DNA from: Candidatus Parvarchaeota archaeon
Lineage (GTDB): Archaea > Nanobdellota > Nanobdellia > Parvarchaeales > Parvarchaeaceae
Direction of reading: 5' to 3'
Assembly (NCBI GenBank): GCA_030044235.1
Contig: JASHWD010000023.1
Coordinates: 1 to 5,811, forward strand
Length of the DNA: 5,811 nucleotides
Part shown: piece by piece, positions 1 to 5,779 of the stretch
Layout of the letters: the number at the start of each line of letters is the position of its first letter
Position numbering within the stretch: position 1 is the first letter of the stretch
The notes under the pieces: model-generated
Database searches by the model: none
What the model saw: the letters and a program-made list of their open reading frames with translations, nothing else
Told to the model about the DNA's origin: nothing
Translations under genes and position numbers: made by a program

Positions 1-366
1 CCAAAAGAAGAGAAATTCAGACTGATTGGAGATCCCGGAAAAGTCGACCTTTTAGTCGTCTGCTGGGGTGGGACAAGTAATGCTGTTATCGAAGCGCTAA
101 ATCCTAACATGGCGCTTTTGCAAGTAAAGCTAATAGATCCGCTACCTAAAGAAATCGCGGACCTCTTAAAGAAATCAAAGAAAGTGGTATGCATAGAGCA
201 GAACATAAGCGGGCAGCTTAAGCAACACATAGCTTCGCGGACCGGCATTGTTATCGATAATCAGGTACTAAAGTACAATGGAAGACCTATGAGATATGAC
301 GAGGTCAGAGACGGCCTAACCCGAGTATTGAAAGGCGAAAAGAGGGTGATATTAAATGCTTACTAA
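1..366 (+). CDS. korA: 2-oxoacid:ferredoxin oxidoreductase, alpha subunit (C-terminal part)
   Basis: The frame is open from the first base, so the gene begins upstream of the window and only the last 121 residues are present. The enzyme oxidatively decarboxylates 2-oxoacids such as 2-oxoglutarate or pyruvate to the acyl-CoA, passing electrons to ferredoxin in the cytoplasm. Visible family landmarks are CWGGTSNAVIEAL near residues 21-33, which matches the WGSxxGxxxEA segment of the C-terminal domain, then LIDPLPKEI (residues 43-51, the PLP turn), CIEQNISGQL (residues 64-73, the E-N-x-GQL motif) and NGRPM near residue 94. Its stop overlaps the beta-subunit start by 11 nt, so the two are translationally coupled. 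Family membership is clear. The substrate (2-oxoglutarate rather than pyruvate) is inferred from the nearby citrate synthase, so the symbol korA is provisional. Confidence 0.85.
   Translation, partial: PKEEKFRLIGDPGKVDLLVVCWGGTSNAVIEALNPNMALLQVKLIDPLPKEIADLLKKSKKVVCIEQNISGQLKQHIASRTGIVIDNQVLKYNGRPMRYDEVRDGLTRVLKGEKRVILNAY
345..350 (+). promoter_or_regulatory. Shine-Dalgarno of the beta subunit (GGTGAT)
   Basis: GGTGAT complements the archaeal 16S rRNA 3' end and sits 5 nt before the ATG at 356, inside the 3' end of the alpha-subunit gene. It supports that ATG as the start. It is the only convincing Shine-Dalgarno in the window, as expected for an internal operon gene; the other starts look leaderless. 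Confidence 0.75.
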
Positions 367-1324
367 TGTAAACGACAAAAGTACTAATTCCGCATCAGTT
401 CCACCTGTTACTATCGCTAGTCTTACATCAGATGAAATAAATGATTTCTGTCCAGGTTGTGGCGACTCAGGTATAGTTTTAGCCCTAAAGAACGCTATAG
501 TTGCCGCAGGGTTAGATCCAAAGAAAACCGTAAGTGTCTCCGGCGTAGGCTGTTCTTCTAAGCTTCCCCACCTGGTGAATGTAAATGGCGTGCACACCCT
601 ACATGGAAGACCTATACCTTTCGCTGAAGGAATCAAATTAGCTAATCCTGAATTAAATGTTATAATAGACAGTGGAGATGGTGATACCTACGGCATAGGC
701 GCGGGACATTTCGTAAGCGCAGGAAGAAGAAACGTGAATATAAAATTATTTGTACATAACAACGGAGTCTACGCTCTGACTAAAGGACAAGCAAGCCCAA
801 CTTTGCCGGAAGGAAGAAAAGTCAAAGGAATACCTGAACCAAATATAAATGGTGCGCTAAGTCCTCTAGCGATTGCGATACTTGCGGGTTATACATTCGT
901 AGGCAGAACTCAGAGTTACAACCTAAAGGAACAGACAGACTTAATGGTGAAAGCCATAAAACATAAAGGCCTTGCACTTCTAGACATACAACAGGGCTGC
1001 CCAACTTATAATCCAGAGTTTACGAACGCTGCTTGGTTTTCTCAACATTTGCACCCATTGCCAAGTGATTATAATGGAATAGTCAGTAATCCAATGGACA
1101 TGGATGAAGTAAACAAAAAGAAACTCCAGGCGATTAATATGCTTCTAAATGAAACTACGGAAAGTCTTAACACCGGAGTCTTCTTCCAATGGGAAAACTC
1201 TGATACTTTTGAAGATAGACTAATCAAAAGAGGAATAAAGCCGCCACTAACGCAAACTATTGCGGATGTTAATAACAAATCAACTGTAAATCTAGATCAA
1301 GTGTTCGAAGACCTTTCTGTATAA
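356..1324 (+). CDS. korB: 2-oxoacid:ferredoxin oxidoreductase, beta subunit
   Basis: This 322-residue protein is the thiamine-pyrophosphate and iron-sulfur subunit that works with the alpha subunit just upstream. Putative [4Fe-4S] ligands are Cys32 and Cys35 in CPGCG, Cys66 in GVGCSSK, and Cys215 in QQGCPTYN. This spacing closely matches the four cluster cysteines known in the Sulfolobus two-subunit enzymes (about 12, 15, 46, 197), offset by a roughly 20-residue N-terminal extension. Lys69 falls where the Sulfolobus substrate-recognition lysine (Lys49) lies. The TPP/Mg site is seen as GDGDTYGIGAGHF (107-119) and NNGVYALTKGQASPT (135-149); Ala140 replaces the Gly usual in YGLTKGQ. The start is fixed by the Shine-Dalgarno, and no other ATG precedes Cys32. 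There is no separate gamma or delta subunit next to it in the visible part. The role is most likely the 2-oxoglutarate to succinyl-CoA step; pyruvate activity cannot be excluded. Confidence 0.93.
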   Translation: MLTNVNDKSTNSASVPPVTIASLTSDEINDFCPGCGDSGIVLALKNAIVAAGLDPKKTVSVSGVGCSSKLPHLVNVNGVHTLHGRPIPFAEGIKLANPELNVIIDSGDGDTYGIGAGHFVSAGRRNVNIKLFVHNNGVYALTKGQASPTLPEGRKVKGIPEPNINGALSPLAIAILAGYTFVGRTQSYNLKEQTDLMVKAIKHKGLALLDIQQGCPTYNPEFTNAAWFSQHLHPLPSDYNGIVSNPMDMDEVNKKKLQAINMLLNETTESLNTGVFFQWENSDTFEDRLIKRGIKPPLTQTIADVNNKSTVNLDQVFEDLSV

Positions 1325-1335
1325 GAATATTTTAC

Positions 1336-1821
1336 TTACAAAAGGCTTTTTTCGTACCTTTCTTTTCTATATTCTTCCAAGAAATTACAAAGAAGTTCAT
1401 TCGGAGAATTCATTTCAATTGGATTATCAAAGTCAGTTATAAATATGCAGGGCATTCGTGGATAAAATATACCTCTTAATCCCATTTTTATTTCTCCGAG
1501 AATATATCTTTCCTTATACACTGATCTTATAGTTGTAGCACCTCGTTTTTCTACCTTATACACAAGTAACTGTTTCTGGCCGTCTGGTTGATCATTATCC
1601 TCGAGTTCATATGATAACTGAAATCCATTCGGGTTTTCGATTGGCAAAGTATCTTTTATTATTTTTCTTAAGACATCCACATCAACGGGATTCCGGAATG
1701 CGACAGCGTATCCTTTAAAGTAATTTTTGTTATTAACCACATAAACAACCATATCAACACCTTTTGGCATCGGTTTTTTCTTGTCCATAGAAAGCAATGT
1801 TTCTAGTATCTGATTTACCAT
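1336..1821 (-). CDS. hypothetical protein (orphan, 161 aa)
   Basis: I do not recognise this family. The protein is soluble-looking mixed alpha/beta, with no signal peptide, membrane span or cysteine cluster. It has a hydrophobic strand VDMVVYVV (residues 22-29), a GYAVAFRNP segment (37-45), an acidic loop ELEDNDQPD (72-80), a basic strand-rich middle, CIFITDFDNP (125-134), and a basic C-terminal helix FLEEYRKERYEKSLL. The frame is open upstream to 1887, with non-ATG starts possible at 1884 (TTG) and 1872 (GTG). I prefer ATG at 1821 because a TATA box (TTATAAAA on the minus strand) is centred about 27 nt before it, which suits a leaderless mRNA. It converges on the beta subunit with an 11-nt gap and is divergent from citrate synthase, so it interrupts two TCA-cycle genes. 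That placement does not establish its function. Confidence 0.7.
   Translation of the reverse strand: MVNQILETLLSMDKKKPMPKGVDMVVYVVNNKNYFKGYAVAFRNPVDVDVLRKIIKDTLPIENPNGFQLSYELEDNDQPDGQKQLLVYKVEKRGATTIRSVYKERYILGEIKMGLRGIFYPRMPCIFITDFDNPIEMNSPNELLCNFLEEYRKERYEKSLL
1347..1352 (+). terminator. possible oligo-T terminator of the oxidoreductase operon
   Basis: A run of six T follows GGC about 22 nt after the beta-subunit stop, inside the 3' end of the convergent gene. Archaeal termination often uses U-tracts without a stable hairpin, and I see no good stem here. It is a weak, position-based call. Confidence 0.3.
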
Positions 1822-1844
1822 TGGGTTATTTAGTAATCTATGGT

Positions 1845-1852
1845 TTTTATAA
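1845..1852 (-). promoter_or_regulatory. TATA box for the minus-strand orphan
   Basis: On the minus strand this reads TTATAAAA, preceded by a purine-containing BRE-like CGAAAC. It is centred about 27 nt before the ATG at 1821, the usual distance from TATA to transcription start in archaea, so the transcript probably begins at the start codon. It lies inside the longer alternative reading frame and therefore argues for the shorter start. Confidence 0.55.
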
Positions 1853-1886
1853 GTTTCGAAATGCCGTTCCACTAGTTTAAACAAAC

Positions 1887-1895
1887 TTTATATTA
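1887..1895 (+). promoter_or_regulatory. TATA box for citrate synthase
   Basis: TTTATATTA is centred about 25 nt before the citrate synthase ATG, and no Shine-Dalgarno lies between them. This fits a leaderless transcript. It lies 34 nt from the opposing TATA box of the divergent gene, so the two promoters share one short control region. Confidence 0.6.
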
Positions 1896-1915
1896 TTGGA
1901 CAGTATCACAAACAT

Positions 1916-3070
1916 ATGACCGAAGGTACACCTACTATCTCCACTGGATTAGAAGGAATTTACATAGCCGAGACCAAAGTCTGCAAAATAGACGGAGTAG
2001 CAGGCAAACTCTGGTATAGAGGTTATCCAATAGAGGCTTTAGCTGCTAATTCCAGTTTTGAGGAAGTGGCTTATTTACTTCTCTATGGCTCGCTTCCGAA
2101 AAGAGCCGAACTTGATTCTTTTGTTACTGCACTCAAAAAAGAAAGAGACATCTCAGATAATATAAAAATGATAATAAAAAGTCTTGCACAAAAGGCGCAC
2201 CCTATGGACGTACTTAGAACGGCTGTATCTGCGCTCTCATCTGAAGATCCAGAGCTAACAGATAGCTCTACAGAAGCTAATCTTAGAAAGGCCATACGAC
2301 TTACAGCAAAGATCACAACTATCGTGGCCGCAATAGGAAGAATGCGCGCTGGAAAAGATTACATTAAGCCGGAAAATAATCTAAGCCATGCAGAGAACTT
2401 TATGTATATGCTTAGTGGTTCAAAACCAGATAAACAAACGGCAAAATTCATAGACCTTATGCTCATACTACACGCTGAACATGGCACAAACGCGTCTACA
2501 TTTTCGACTATGGTAACTGGCTCTACACTTGCGGACTTATACTCAGCAATCACATCTGGAATCTGCGCTTTGAAGGGCCCTCTCCACGGGGGGGCAGATG
2601 AAGCCGCATTAAAAATGATGCGAGCGATCGGCGACCCAGATAATACCGAAACATATATAGAAGATGCGCTTGCCGGGAAGCAAAAGATAATGGGATTCGG
2701 GCACCGAGTATACAAGACTTATGACCCCCGGGCAAAAATATTGCGTTCGTGGTTCACAGACATAGGATCTAAATCATCAGGAGAAGTAAAAACACTTACT
2801 GAAATCGCCCTTAGAGCAGAGAAGATGATGATAGAGAGATTAGGAACATCGCATGGGATATGGCCAAATATAGATTTCTTTTCTGGACCACTTTATGTGT
2901 GGGCAGGCGTGCCGGCAGAGCTGTTCACGCCTATTTTCGCAGCTGCCAGAATAACGGGCTGGTCTGCACACATGCTTGAATACTGGCCTAATAACAAGCT
3001 TTTCAGACCTCTGGATTCTTACACAGGCCAACTAGACTTAAAATATGTAAACATAAACGATAGAAAATAA
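1916..3070 (+). CDS. gltA: citrate synthase
   Basis: This enzyme condenses acetyl-CoA with oxaloacetate to citrate, the entry step of the TCA cycle, in the cytoplasm. The 384-residue length is typical of the short archaeal/Gram-positive type. The N-terminus GLEGIYIAETKVCKIDG and the following LWYRGYPIE are characteristic. Substrate and catalytic residues visible are His189 in LHAEHGTNAST, His224 in GPLHGG, His263 and Arg264 in GFGHRVYKTYDPRA, Asp320 in WPNIDFFSG, and Arg345 in ARITGWSAH; His224, His263 and Asp320 form the catalytic triad. The C-terminus FRPLDSYTG corresponds to the family's RPxxxYxG ending. A 2-methylcitrate synthase activity is possible in this family, but the neighbouring 2-oxoacid oxidoreductase favours citrate synthase. 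The start is supported by the TATA box about 25 nt upstream. No truncation or missing key residue is seen. Confidence 0.96.
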   Translation: MTEGTPTISTGLEGIYIAETKVCKIDGVAGKLWYRGYPIEALAANSSFEEVAYLLLYGSLPKRAELDSFVTALKKERDISDNIKMIIKSLAQKAHPMDVLRTAVSALSSEDPELTDSSTEANLRKAIRLTAKITTIVAAIGRMRAGKDYIKPENNLSHAENFMYMLSGSKPDKQTAKFIDLMLILHAEHGTNASTFSTMVTGSTLADLYSAITSGICALKGPLHGGADEAALKMMRAIGDPDNTETYIEDALAGKQKIMGFGHRVYKTYDPRAKILRSWFTDIGSKSSGEVKTLTEIALRAEKMMIERLGTSHGIWPNIDFFSGPLYVWAGVPAELFTPIFAAARITGWSAHMLEYWPNNKLFRPLDSYTGQLDLKYVNINDRK

Positions 3071-3113
3071 TGGTTATTTTCATTGACGTATAATGCGCCA
3101 CCATTGGTTTAAG

Positions 3114-3122
3114 ACATAAATA
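3114..3122 (+). promoter_or_regulatory. possible TATA box for the Cys-rich small gene
   Basis: ACATAAATA is centred about 27 nt before the ATG at 3145, matching the leaderless pattern of the other genes here. The 7-mer ACGCTAA (3122-3128) abuts it on the downstream side and recurs just after the gene (3244-3250), so it may be a regulator site. Confidence 0.45.
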
Positions 3123-3144
3123 CGCTAAATTCAATATAAGGTAT

Positions 3145-3240
3145 ATGGCAAAGACGTCAAAGAAAAAGGCCGTAAAGTGCGATTGCAAATGTTGTGAACA
3201 TCCCAACATGAAGTGTAATTGTAGTTGCGGTTGTTGTTGA
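3145..3240 (+). CDS. Cys-rich mini-protein, metallothionein-like (31 aa)
   Basis: This short reading frame encodes 31 residues. A basic head, MAKTSKKKAVK, is followed by nine cysteines in the last 20 positions: Cys12, 14, 16 and 17, then His19, then Cys24, 26, 28, 30 and 31. The arrangement CxCxCC - 6 residues - CxCxCxCC has no aromatic residues after the start and resembles metallothioneins, which bind d10 metal ions such as Zn, Cu or Cd through thiolate clusters. Three features support a real gene: its own TATA-like box at leaderless distance, a stop (3091) with no other ATG between it and the start, and strong compositional bias that a random frame would not show. It could instead be a very small zinc-ribbon-like or iron-sulfur protein. 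I do not recognise a named family, so metal binding is inferred from composition only. Confidence 0.65.
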   Translation: MAKTSKKKAVKCDCKCCEHPNMKCNCSCGCC

Positions 3241-3287
3241 TTAACGCTAATATACTTTTAGCAGTTGATTTTCTTAGATGAGCGTTA

Positions 3288-3320
3288 GTTATAGGTTTAT
3301 TAGAAAACTATTGATTTTAT
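3288..3320 (+). repeat. 33-bp promoter-proximal repeat, copy A
   Basis: This matches 4020-4052 at 29 of 33 positions, including the 14-nt identical core AGAAAACTATTGATT. The differences are GG for AA in the TATA-like part, T for C before the core, and T for C near the end. Where copy B supplies the ligase ATG, copy A has ATA, so it opens no reading frame. Within copy A, ATAGGTTT (3291-3298) and AAAACTAT (3304-3311) form a near-perfect inverted pair. Confidence 0.75.
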
Positions 3321-3344
3321 ATATTCTTAACAGCCAAATAAACG

Positions 3345-3353
3345 TTTAAATTA
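3345..3353 (+). promoter_or_regulatory. possible TATA box for the 210-aa orphan
   Basis: TTTAAATTA is centred about 27 nt before the ATG at 3376, consistent with a leaderless start. Repeat copy A (GTTATAGG) is an alternative promoter that would leave a leader of roughly 57 nt. Confidence 0.4.
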
Positions 3354-3375
3354 GTTAAGCTTCTCAAATTGATTT

Positions 3376-4008
3376 ATGCCGGATGAATGGACAACCGATT
3401 CAGCAAATCATAACTGCAGTCTGCTTGAAAAGATGCTACAAGAAGATGTTACAGAGGCACTAAGACAACTTAAAATTAGGTACTGCCCAGCAGAACACAG
3501 AAAATTTGATGAATACTTTTTCGCGACTTTTTATTATAATCTTATAAATGAGATGACAAAAAGGAAAGACCCACGATTATACGAAAACGTTAACAATTTT
3601 TATCTAAACAAAATGATTAGACGTATCCCAAACATCTTAGACAAGGCAAATGGCCTCAGAAGATCTACCGTTAGAACAAAAAGAGACTATCAAAATAATT
3701 ATGAAGGTATAATGTGGTGGGAAAATGTTATGGAAATAAACAAATTTGGTATAAGGTCTGTTATAGTTGGAGCCCTAGCGAACTACTCAAAAGTTGAAGA
3801 TTCTTTTAGTATACACATTGACCATTTGGAAATGGACAAAGACAAAATAGCCAGCAACCTTTTTCCGAGCAAGAGAATTCTTGTAGAAACCGAAGATGGA
3901 ACGCGTGAGGTTTACTATACAAAACTTACTCCAGAAGGTTACAAATTGAGAAGCTTAGAGATTACAAGAGGAATGGAATTTCTAATGTTATTCCCTTATT
4001 TGACATAG
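3376..4008 (+). CDS. hypothetical protein (orphan, 210 aa)
   Basis: I cannot assign this protein to a family. The N-terminal part (about residues 14-120) looks mostly helical and rich in charged and aromatic residues, with FDEYFFATFYYNLINEM (44-60), a basic stretch KMIRRIPNILDKANGLRR (79-96) and MWWENVMEINKFG (113-125). The second part is more strand-like: SIHIDHLEMD (145-154), KRILVETEDGTREVYYTKL (166-184), then TPEGYKLRSLEITRG and a hydrophobic end. No membrane segment, signal peptide or metal-binding cluster is visible. A helical domain followed by a small beta domain next to a ligase loosely recalls replication accessory proteins such as GINS subunits, but I see no diagnostic GINS motif and do not assert it. 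It lies 42 nt upstream of the ligase on the same strand, and the two share the start-proximal sequence ATTGATT(C)TATG. Confidence 0.8.
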   Translation: MPDEWTTDSANHNCSLLEKMLQEDVTEALRQLKIRYCPAEHRKFDEYFFATFYYNLINEMTKRKDPRLYENVNNFYLNKMIRRIPNILDKANGLRRSTVRTKRDYQNNYEGIMWWENVMEINKFGIRSVIVGALANYSKVEDSFSIHIDHLEMDKDKIASNLFPSKRILVETEDGTREVYYTKLTPEGYKLRSLEITRGMEFLMLFPYLT

Positions 4009-4019
4009 ACACCACATCA

Positions 4020-4052
4020 GTTATAAATTTATCAGAAAACTATTGATTCTAT
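4020..4052 (+). repeat. 33-bp promoter-proximal repeat, copy B
   Basis: This is the second copy of the element at 3288-3320, with 29 of 33 positions the same. It fills most of the gap before the ligase, contains its TATA box, and ends within the ligase start codon. Similarity does not continue into the coding region, so the duplicated unit is the promoter and initiator rather than a gene fragment. Confidence 0.75.
4021..4030 (+). promoter_or_regulatory. TATA box for DNA ligase
   Basis: TTATAAATTT is a strong archaeal TATA box centred about 26 nt before the ligase ATG, implying a leaderless transcript of its own rather than only read-through from the orphan gene 42 nt upstream. Confidence 0.6.
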
Positions 4053-5778
4053 GAGATTTGAAGAGCTTAGTCAGTGTTTCTTAAGATTGGAGTCTACAAC
4101 AAAAAGACTAGAAATGTTTGATATATTATCGGAAGCCTTCTCTAAAGCTGATAAAAAAGAAATTGCAAAGACTGTTTATCTCATGCAAGAGGAGCTTATG
4201 CCACCATTCTTCAACATTCAACTTGGAATCGCAGACAGGATGGTTGAAAAGGCCATCGCGGACTCTTACAAGGTGGAACTAGAAACTATAAAAACCTCAA
4301 ATAAAAAATTAGGCGACCTGGGCGAAGTGGCAGAAAAATATGGTAAAAGGACCGAAAAGTCAAAGTTGACCGTATCAGAAGTGTACGACAAAATATTCAA
4401 ACTTTCGCAGATATCCGGAGAAGGGAGCGTCGAAACGAAGATAAATTTTCTATCTGATTTGCTTAAGGAAGTTTCTCCGCTAGAAGCTAAATACATAATA
4501 AGATTTATTATGGGAAAACTTAGACTCGGCGTCGGCGAAGCCACTATAATGGAAGCCCTGTCTAAAGCAAAGACAAATGACAGAAAGTTCAAAGCTGAAT
4601 TAGAACGGGCTTTCAACCTCTGCTCTGATCTTGGACACGTAGCCGAGGTATTTTATGATCAAGGCGAAGACGGAATTAAAAAATTTCAGATAGCTGTCAT
4701 GAGACCGATAAGGCCTGCATTAGCCGAGCGACTTGGAAGTGCCGAGGAAATAATAAATAAACTTGGCAGATGCGCAGTAGACCAAAAATTTGACGGCTTC
4801 AGATCGCAGGTACATAAAAACGGTGACGATGTCAAGGTCTTCTCAAGAAACCTTGAGGACATAACTCATTTCATGCCGGAGATAGTCTCTGCGGTCAGAA
4901 AATTAAAACATAAGAGACTGATATTCGACAGCGAAGCGCTTACTTACGATGAGGACACAAACACATTATATCCATTTCAGATAACCATACAGCGAAAAAG
5001 GAAACACGGTATAGAAGAGATATCAGAGAGTTACCCGCTTCGGCTATTCGTATTTGACGTAATGCTTATCGACGATGAAAGCCTGATGAACAAGCCATAC
5101 AAAGAAAGACGAGCAAGAATAGACGAGCTATTCAGAGACGGAGAAACTATCTCAAAGTCAAAAATAATAATAACCGAAGACCCGAACGAACTTACAAAGT
5201 TCTTTGAAGAGACAATAGGCTCCGGCTTGGAAGGAGTAGTAGCAAAGAAGCTCGACGGAGTATATTCGGCCGGCGCAAGGAACTTCAATTGGATAAAGAT
5301 AAAAAGATCCTATAAATCCCAACTCAATGATACGATTGACATCGTGATATTGGGTTATTTCAAGGGGCGCGGGATGCGGGCGGATTTCGGGATAGGCGCG
5401 GTTCTAGGAGGCGTGTATAACAAAGCGAAAGATACTTTTGAGACCATAACAAAGGTCGGCTCTGGCTTTTCTGAGGAACAATTCAAAGACCTTAGGAAAA
5501 TGCTTGACCAGATAAAAGTTCAGCATAAACCGGCAAGGGTGGATTCTATAATGACACCGGACGTATGGGTAGACCCTAAATATGTGATAACGGTAAAAGC
5601 TGATGAGATAACCAGAAGTCCTACGCATACTTGTGACATGAAAAACGGGGTGGGGTATGCACTTAGGTTCCCAAGAGCTGTTACGTTCATAAGGAAAGAC
5701 AAGAACGCAGAAGATGCAAATACGTCTAAAGAGATAGTAGAAATGTTTAATAACCAGAAGAAAGTTGAATTAAAATAA
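4051..5778 (+). CDS. lig: ATP-dependent DNA ligase
   Basis: This 575-residue enzyme seals nicks in duplex DNA during replication and repair by way of a ligase-AMP intermediate. The length is normal for archaeal ligases. Residues 1 to about 215 form the helical DNA-binding domain, including FIMGKLRLGVGEATI (152-166). The adenylation domain (about 216-425) shows motif I KFDGFR with catalytic Lys246, VFSRNLEDIT (263-272), motif III LIFDSEAL (290-297), LFVFDVM (332-338), motif IV EGVVAKKL (394-401) and motif V NWIKIKRSY (413-421). The OB-fold domain follows, with the C-terminal motif LRFPRAVTFIRKDK (538-551). The segment PFQITIQRKRK after motif III is of the Lig1-like archaeal/eukaryotic type. 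ATP rather than NAD is the expected cofactor, since no NAD-ligase domains are present. The start has a TATA box at leaderless distance and no Shine-Dalgarno. All key residues are intact. Confidence 0.96.
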   Translation: MRFEELSQCFLRLESTTKRLEMFDILSEAFSKADKKEIAKTVYLMQEELMPPFFNIQLGIADRMVEKAIADSYKVELETIKTSNKKLGDLGEVAEKYGKRTEKSKLTVSEVYDKIFKLSQISGEGSVETKINFLSDLLKEVSPLEAKYIIRFIMGKLRLGVGEATIMEALSKAKTNDRKFKAELERAFNLCSDLGHVAEVFYDQGEDGIKKFQIAVMRPIRPALAERLGSAEEIINKLGRCAVDQKFDGFRSQVHKNGDDVKVFSRNLEDITHFMPEIVSAVRKLKHKRLIFDSEALTYDEDTNTLYPFQITIQRKRKHGIEEISESYPLRLFVFDVMLIDDESLMNKPYKERRARIDELFRDGETISKSKIIITEDPNELTKFFEETIGSGLEGVVAKKLDGVYSAGARNFNWIKIKRSYKSQLNDTIDIVILGYFKGRGMRADFGIGAVLGGVYNKAKDTFETITKVGSGFSEEQFKDLRKMLDQIKVQHKPARVDSIMTPDVWVDPKYVITVKADEITRSPTHTCDMKNGVGYALRFPRAVTFIRKDKNAEDANTSKEIVEMFNNQKKVELK

Positions 5779-5779
5779 T

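Larger units (their letters stand above)
3241..3375. other. 135-nt intergenic region with inverted repeat and repeat copy
   Basis: This AT-rich gap between the Cys-rich gene and the 210-residue orphan is longer than any other here. It contains TAACGCT (3242-3248) and its inverse AGCGTTA (3281-3287) with a 32-nt loop, two short T-tracts (3256-3259 and 3269-3272) that could end the upstream transcript, the first copy of the 33-bp repeat, and a TATA-like box for the downstream gene. A 23-codon frame (3278-3349) crosses the repeat but has little support. I see no tRNA or recognisable structured RNA. Confidence 0.5.

Noticed and set aside
2359..2715. 118-residue minus-strand frame inside citrate synthase
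   Set aside because: It covers the catalytic core of citrate synthase in antisense and shows no recognisable motif.
3003..3209. 68-residue minus-strand frame over the end of citrate synthase and the Cys-rich gene
   Set aside because: It overlaps two better-supported plus-strand genes, has unremarkable composition and no promoter at leaderless distance.
3242..3287. Intrinsic hairpin terminator or structured RNA
   Set aside because: The 7-bp arms are separated by 32 nt and are not followed directly by a T-run, so a stable terminator hairpin is unlikely.
3241..3375. Possible CRISPR or tandem repeat array
   Set aside because: The 33-bp element occurs only twice, about 730 bp apart, with a gene between the copies; there is no spacer periodicity.
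4266..4616. 116-residue minus-strand frame inside the ligase
   Set aside because: It is antisense to the conserved DNA-binding domain of an intact ligase and is rich in Ser/Ile/Phe as expected of a shadow frame.
4918..4944. Ligase motif III reads DSEA instead of the common DGE
   Set aside because: Lig1-type archaeal and eukaryotic ligases have D-[ST]-E here (human Lig1 has DTEA), and the following PFQ...RKRK segment fits that type, so this is normal variation.
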